Shown here one piece after another: positions 59,498 through 64,000 of a stretch of 64,000 nt of DNA (positions within the stretch are counted from its first letter, which is position 1; each line of letters starts with the position of its first letter). Both the position numbers and the translations under genes were made by a program. The notes beneath the pieces are model-generated. The model had not been told where the DNA came from and searched no databases. It saw only the letters and a program-made list of their open reading frames with translations. The stretch comes from Mucilaginibacter phenanthrenivorans (lineage in GTDB: Bacteria > Bacteroidota > Bacteroidia > Sphingobacteriales > Sphingobacteriaceae), in assembly GCF_024721155.1 (NCBI RefSeq), contig NZ_JAHVAP010000014.1, positions 62,001 through 126,000 of the forward strand, given 5' to 3'.

Positions 59498-59887
59498 ATG
59501 AATATAAAGGATCAAAATAAGCAGCTGGAGCCCACCAAATCGGAGTTGGAGATACTACAGGTATTGTGGGAGATCGGGCCATCAACGGTTCGCGATGTCA
59601 ACAGCGAACTGCTGAAGCAAAAGGACGTAAACTATACCACTACCCTAAAGTTGATGCAGATAATGGCCGACAAAGGGATCCTTGCCCGCGATGAAAGCCA
59701 GATGAAGCATATTTATAGCGTTGCCGAAGATGAGCAAAAAACAAAGGCCCACCTGCTTGATAAGTTTGTGGACTCGATGTACAAAGGCTCGGCCAGCAAG
59801 CTGGTGATGCAGCTGATCGGCAATAAAAAAACCTCGCAGCAGGAGTTGCAGGAAATTAAGGATATGTTAAAGAAATTAGAAGAATAA
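59498..59887 (+). CDS. BlaI/MecI/CopY family repressor
   Basis: A 129-residue winged-helix repressor: LEPTKSELEILQVLWEIGPS, TVRDVNSELLKQKDVNYTTT as recognition region, and a C-terminal dimerisation helix. It probably binds the palindrome in its own promoter and is cut or released when the M56 sensor downstream is triggered. The codon before the chosen ATG is GTG, so a one-residue longer start is possible; the close promoter suggests a near leaderless message. Confidence 0.9.
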   Translation: MNIKDQNKQLEPTKSELEILQVLWEIGPSTVRDVNSELLKQKDVNYTTTLKLMQIMADKGILARDESQMKHIYSVAEDEQKTKAHLLDKFVDSMYKGSASKLVMQLIGNKKTSQQELQEIKDMLKKLEE

Positions 59888-59910
59888 CGGACCATTTAAA
59901 GTTAAAGGTT

Positions 59911-61995
59911 ATGGACTTTTCAATAGTAAAACTGTTCCCGGATAATTTGATAAAGGCGCTTTGCGACACCCTGATCCATTCGTTATGGCAGGGGCTTGTG
60001 CTTGCTGCGTTAACCGGGTTGATTGTGATGTTTACCCGTAAATCATCCCCGGCAAGGCGCTATAATTTACTGATAACCGCGCTTGCTTTATTCGCTGTTG
60101 GTACGGTATGTACCTTTTTCATCACCCTAAACAATGTTCCGGCTAAAGCTCCATCGGCGGTTACATATGGTCACAATATTGTTTATAAAATACAGGTTGC
60201 TCCGACACATTACATCGCGCCGATTCATCAGCTATCCTTTACAGATAAGATCATAAGCTTTTTTAACAGTAATGCCAATACCATAGTACTCATCTGGTTT
60301 ATGATTGTATTTGCACGTTGTTTGCAATTGGCAACCGGTTTACAGGGCATTTACTACCTGCGCCACAAAAATGTATTTAAGGTGGGTGAACGCTGGGAAA
60401 ACCGTGTGCAGCAACTGGCACAAAGCTTAGGCATCAGTCGCATGGTTAACATAGCAGAATCTGGCATCGCAAAGGTGCCGATGGTGATCGGGCATTTAAA
60501 GCCATTAATATTAATTCCCGTTGGTTTGCTTACCGCTATCCCCACTGATGAAATTGAAGCCATACTGATCCACGAGCTGGCGCATATCCGCCGGTCGGAC
60601 TACCTTGTTAATATTTTGCAAAGTTTAATGGAGATTGTTTTCTTCTTTAATCCCGCCGTATTGTGGATCTCAGCGCTGATAAAAACCGAACGGGAAAACT
60701 GCTGTGATGATATCGCCGTTGCACAAAGCAGCAGCAAGGTTAACTACATCAAAGCGCTGGTATCATGCCAGGAGTATAACGTGGCCTCCCCTGCCTATGC
60801 CATGGCGTTGAAGGGAAATAAATCGCATTTAAAAGATCGTGTTACCCGCATCATCTCAAATAACAACCACTCACTAAACCGGGTGGAGAAATCTCTATTG
60901 GCTATTTGCCTTGTAACTGCCGGGCTATTTACCGCTGCCTTTACAAACGCCGAAAAGATCAATAAACTGGTAACAAATACCGCTAAGTCAATAATACATA
61001 CAGTTAGCCCTGCTAAAAAGGTAGCCGCAAATGACAAACAAGATATAAAAACCATCGCTGCCAAAACCGACACCACAACCAGGGGAAAACTGCGGATCTA
61101 CCGTTCTGACGAATTTGGAAACAGCACAATATTCGAGGGGCCTAATTATTCTTACACTACCCGGATTTGGAAGGATAACGACATTATATACCAGCTTAAC
61201 TATAAAAACAACGCATTGGCTTCAATGCAGGTAAACGGAAGAACTATTCCGTCGAACAAAATAGGTAACTATCAGCCAATAATAAACCAGATCCAGAATA
61301 AATTTAAAGCGAATGACGCTAATATTGCGGACAATACCGCAACACAAGAGCAAGAACCGACCGACGAAAAGACAAATGGTGTTTCTAAAGATTATCGCCT
61401 TGGAAAACTCTCTAAAGAAGACTTAGCAGCTAAACTGGATTCTATCAACCAAAAAATAAAAGCCGATCACCAGCGTCTTGATGGCTCACTTGGGAAGTTA
61501 AACGCCCAAAGCAAACTTAACTTACAGGGAGACGTGGCGATAGCCGATTCAGTAAATCAACAATATAAATTATCAGCTCAGCAATATAAAAAGGCTGCAC
61601 TAAGTGGCGAATGGACAAAAAAACCGATTGCTCCATATCAGCCAAAGTCCGCTTATGGCACACCGGTAAAACCTTATGAGCCGAAAGCTCCATACAATCC
61701 AAATTCACCCAATTACAAACCTTACACAAAGGTAACTGACGACGAAAGACGCGATAAAATCATCAGAGAGATGATTACCGATGGCATTATTCAAAGCAAG
61801 GATAACCTTTCATTTAAAATAAGCACGTCAGAATTTATCGTTAATGCCAAAAAACAGCCCGATGAAGTTTACCAAAAGTACCGGGAAAAATATGTAAAAG
61901 CTGTAGGCAAGGGCAGCGGCGAATGGTCATGGCTTTACAATTACGATACCGACGCCAAACGGGAAAGTAATACCGTGGTAGACAAATCAAACTAA
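59911..61995 (+). CDS. M56 family (BlaR1-type) membrane metallopeptidase
   Basis: A 694-residue sensor. Four membrane segments (about 27-42, 53-73, 122-140, 310-330) surround the zinc-protease motif HELAH at 221-225, with a further acidic ligand in ERENCCDDIA. The long C-terminal part (about 345-694) is exported and not a penicillin-binding domain; it is rich in Lys, Pro and Tyr with PYQPKSAYG/PYEPKAPYN repeats. It pairs with the BlaI repressor and may sense cell-envelope or other signals rather than beta-lactams. It is followed by a barrel protein that may be its target. Confidence 0.88.
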   Translation: MDFSIVKLFPDNLIKALCDTLIHSLWQGLVLAALTGLIVMFTRKSSPARRYNLLITALALFAVGTVCTFFITLNNVPAKAPSAVTYGHNIVYKIQVAPTHYIAPIHQLSFTDKIISFFNSNANTIVLIWFMIVFARCLQLATGLQGIYYLRHKNVFKVGERWENRVQQLAQSLGISRMVNIAESGIAKVPMVIGHLKPLILIPVGLLTAIPTDEIEAILIHELAHIRRSDYLVNILQSLMEIVFFFNPAVLWISALIKTERENCCDDIAVAQSSSKVNYIKALVSCQEYNVASPAYAMALKGNKSHLKDRVTRIISNNNHSLNRVEKSLLAICLVTAGLFTAAFTNAEKINKLVTNTAKSIIHTVSPAKKVAANDKQDIKTIAAKTDTTTRGKLRIYRSDEFGNSTIFEGPNYSYTTRIWKDNDIIYQLNYKNNALASMQVNGRTIPSNKIGNYQPIINQIQNKFKANDANIADNTATQEQEPTDEKTNGVSKDYRLGKLSKEDLAAKLDSINQKIKADHQRLDGSLGKLNAQSKLNLQGDVAIADSVNQQYKLSAQQYKKAALSGEWTKKPIAPYQPKSAYGTPVKPYEPKAPYNPNSPNYKPYTKVTDDERRDKIIREMITDGIIQSKDNLSFKISTSEFIVNAKKQPDEVYQKYREKYVKAVGKGSGEWSWLYNYDTDAKRESNTVVDKSN

Positions 61996-62108
61996 TCTAT
62001 TCAAGTAATTAAACATCTATTTTTTCACATAACCATTGTGGACAGGGATTCCTGTGTCCAAATTAAAACAAATCACAACAACAACTTAACCACCAAATAG
62101 TCACACTT

Positions 62109-64000
62109 ATGAAACTGAAAATAACGGCTTTTTTAGCCGCATGGCTCACTATTGCCTCAACTTTTGTATATGCCCAGCAAGGCCTGAAAATATCAGGTAA
62201 AATTACCGGCGACGGCAAGCCCCTTGATGGCGCCACCGTTTACCTTAAACGGGCTGCGGATTCCGTACTGATAAAAACAGCTTTGGCCGATGCATCAGGC
62301 AATTTCGTATTCGAGAATCAAAAGAAAGGGAATTATAAGCTTACGGTTACTATGATTGGTTACCAGCTTTATAACAGCGCAACGTTTCAACTGGATTCAA
62401 GTAAAACGTTACCAACTATCGCCCTAAAACAAACCGGAACAACTTTACAGGGGGTAACCATAACTTCACAAAAACCATTAATTGAACATAAAATAGACAG
62501 GACAGTGGTAAACGTTGACGCCCTGATCAGCAATGCAGGTTCAACCGCATTGGATGTTTTAGAGAAATCGCCAGGGGTTTTGGTGGATGACAATGGCGCT
62601 ATCAGCCTGAAGGGCAAGGGCGTTCAGGTTTTTATCGATGACAAGCCGAGCTATTTATCGGGTGCTGATCTGGAAAGTTATTTACGTTCACTTGCCTCAT
62701 CGTCTATCGACCAGGTGGAACTGATGAGCAACCCTCCCGCCAAATACGATGCGGCAGGCAACGGCGGTATTATCAACATCCGCACAAAAAAATCTAAGCA
62801 AAAGGGGTTCAACGGTAACTTAAACCTGGGCTGGTCGCAGGGGAAATATGGTAAAACCAATAACAGTTTTAATTACAACTATCGCAATAATAAACTGAAC
62901 ATCAACGGCCGCTTTGGTTACAACACCAATAATAATTTTAACGACTTGGATATCAACCGTCATTTTTTAAATCCGGATGGCAGCATTGCTTCTAACTTTT
63001 TGCAGAATTCCTTTATCCGCAGGACATCCCAATCATACAGCGGAAAGGTTGAGGCGGACTATTATGCGTCCGACAAAACAACCTGGGGAGTTGAGTTTGA
63101 CTACATGGTACGCCCGTCCGATGAAAACACTATCGCGACAAGCAGGCTGCTTAATTCCCAAAATGTTTTGGATTCAACTATCATTGCCAATAACAAGCAA
63201 CATTACAACTTTAAAAATGGCGGAATGAATGTAAATTACCGGCACCAGTACGACAAAAACGGCAAGGAGCTGAGCGCGGATTTTGATTATATAAACTACC
63301 GGAATACCAGCAATCAATCGTTCGACAACAAAACTTACTTGCCTGATGGCACCATGGTTAACCCCGATTTACTTACCGGCAGCCTGCCCGCCGATATTCA
63401 GATCTTTGCCTTAAAGGCAGATTATGCGCAACCGCTGCGTAATGGCATAAAACTGGCCGGCGGCGCAAAATCAAGCTATACTAGGACCAATAACATTGCC
63501 GACTATTTTTATACTGCAAATGATATAACCACCCCCGACTATACTAAAACTAATCATTTTATTTACCATGAGAATATAAATGCAGCCTACATTAATGCAA
63601 ATAAAGATTTTAAAAGGTTTTCTATCCAGGCAGGGTTACGCTTTGAAAACACATCCTCAACAGGGCACCAATTAGGCAATGTGCAAAAGCCGGATTCCGT
63701 TTTCAAACGGGATTATAACGCGCTATTCCCAACCCTATACCTGCAATACAAGTTGGACACTGCGGGTAAGCAATCGATAAGCCTCAATTACGGCAGGCGG
63801 GTTGATCGCCCTTATTACGAGGACCTGAACCCGTTCTTATCACCGATAGATAAGTTCACTTATTATACCGGTAACCCGTTTTTAAAGCCATCGTATACCA
63901 ACAACGTTGAACTATCATACACCTGGGGACATATAACAACCGAGTTTAGCTACAGCAAAACTAGGGATGCTGTTGATGAAACCATTGAAATTGTTGATGG
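62109..64000 (+). CDS. Outer-membrane beta-barrel protein (TonB-receptor-like), cut by the window end
   Basis: Open from ATG 62109 to the last base (630 codons seen). Signal peptide (about 1-23, ending VYAQQ), a carboxypeptidase-regulatory-like domain (ISGKITGDGKPLDGATVYLK), a plug-like region (HKIDRTVVNVDALI, VLEKSPGVLVDDNG, LMSNPPAKYDAAGNGGIINI) and many barrel strands. It is a paralogue of the protein at 13371-15812, with the same order of motifs. It follows the BlaI/M56 pair in the same direction. Confidence 0.88.
   Translation, partial: MKLKITAFLAAWLTIASTFVYAQQGLKISGKITGDGKPLDGATVYLKRAADSVLIKTALADASGNFVFENQKKGNYKLTVTMIGYQLYNSATFQLDSSKTLPTIALKQTGTTLQGVTITSQKPLIEHKIDRTVVNVDALISNAGSTALDVLEKSPGVLVDDNGAISLKGKGVQVFIDDKPSYLSGADLESYLRSLASSSIDQVELMSNPPAKYDAAGNGGIINIRTKKSKQKGFNGNLNLGWSQGKYGKTNNSFNYNYRNNKLNINGRFGYNTNNNFNDLDINRHFLNPDGSIASNFLQNSFIRRTSQSYSGKVEADYYASDKTTWGVEFDYMVRPSDENTIATSRLLNSQNVLDSTIIANNKQHYNFKNGGMNVNYRHQYDKNGKELSADFDYINYRNTSNQSFDNKTYLPDGTMVNPDLLTGSLPADIQIFALKADYAQPLRNGIKLAGGAKSSYTRTNNIADYFYTANDITTPDYTKTNHFIYHENINAAYINANKDFKRFSIQAGLRFENTSSTGHQLGNVQKPDSVFKRDYNALFPTLYLQYKLDTAGKQSISLNYGRRVDRPYYEDLNPFLSPIDKFTYYTGNPFLKPSYTNNVELSYTWGHITTEFSYSKTRDAVDETIEIVD

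Overview
The window looks like chromosome of a Bacteroidota member of the Sphingobacteriaceae, most like Mucilaginibacter or Pedobacter. The reasons are recurring promoters of the Bacteroidota type (TTG or TTTG, about 19 bases, then TAnnTTTG), little use of Shine-Dalgarno sites, LytS/LytTR two-component pairs, two outer-membrane barrel proteins with a carboxypeptidase-regulatory-like N-terminus, families such as DUF3347 and HYC_CC_PP, and many palindromic intergenic repeats. No relative was compared, so the genus is inference.

Layout. 1-2337: end of a polyketide or fatty-acid type operon (dehydratase-like fragment, ketosynthase, carrier protein, phosphopantetheinyl transferase), as in flexirubin or aryl-polyene clusters. 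2406-6443: fructose-1,6-bisphosphatase, a secreted GH43 enzyme, a PhyH-type dioxygenase and a HAD phosphatase. 6584-10755: a tRNA-Met, then an AraC regulator and a redox operon in which two of three genes carry an in-frame stop; a degraded second tRNA 3' end with a terminator closes this stretch. 10929-21983: two LytS/LytTR pairs, an outer-membrane barrel protein, a DHFR-like protein with DUF2200, a serine hydrolase and an M28 peptidase. 22377-22781: five tightly packed, unusual tRNAs. 23079-24866: an ArsR/SRPBCC/VOC module between two direct repeats. 25010-25656: a VapBC-like pair.

26353-33654 is a mobile, rearranged zone. It holds a REP-associated (RAYT) transposase with six REP palindromes, a lipoprotein gene fused to a stolen transposase start, the 3' end of a second histidine kinase, and an AT-rich three-gene ParA-ATPase operon of unknown role. 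33711-37614 is an RNA-repair neighbourhood: RtcB ligase, divergent from a WYL regulator fused to a KptA/Tpt1 RNA 2'-phosphotransferase, then a 57-residue protein and an RRM protein.

37821-42108: a GH2 exo-glucosaminidase-like enzyme, a LOG-family protein and a zeta-toxin-like kinase. 43486-52588: aromatic amino-acid synthesis genes in one orientation (pheA, DAHP synthase-chorismate mutase, aroA, aroC, and aroB separately). pheA is preceded by an apparent Phe/Tyr leader-peptide attenuator. aroA carries a palindromic repeat inside its reading frame. 52740-57369: proline dehydrogenase and a probable copper-handling cluster. 57423-64000: alpha/beta hydrolase, HAD-IIA phosphatase, a BlaI/M56 sensor pair and a barrel protein cut by the window edge.

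The strongest candidates for undescribed biology are the pheA attenuator (48238-48360), the WYL-KptA fusion beside RtcB, the divergent tRNA array, the ParA trio, and the insertion of repeats into or onto the ends of essential aro genes.
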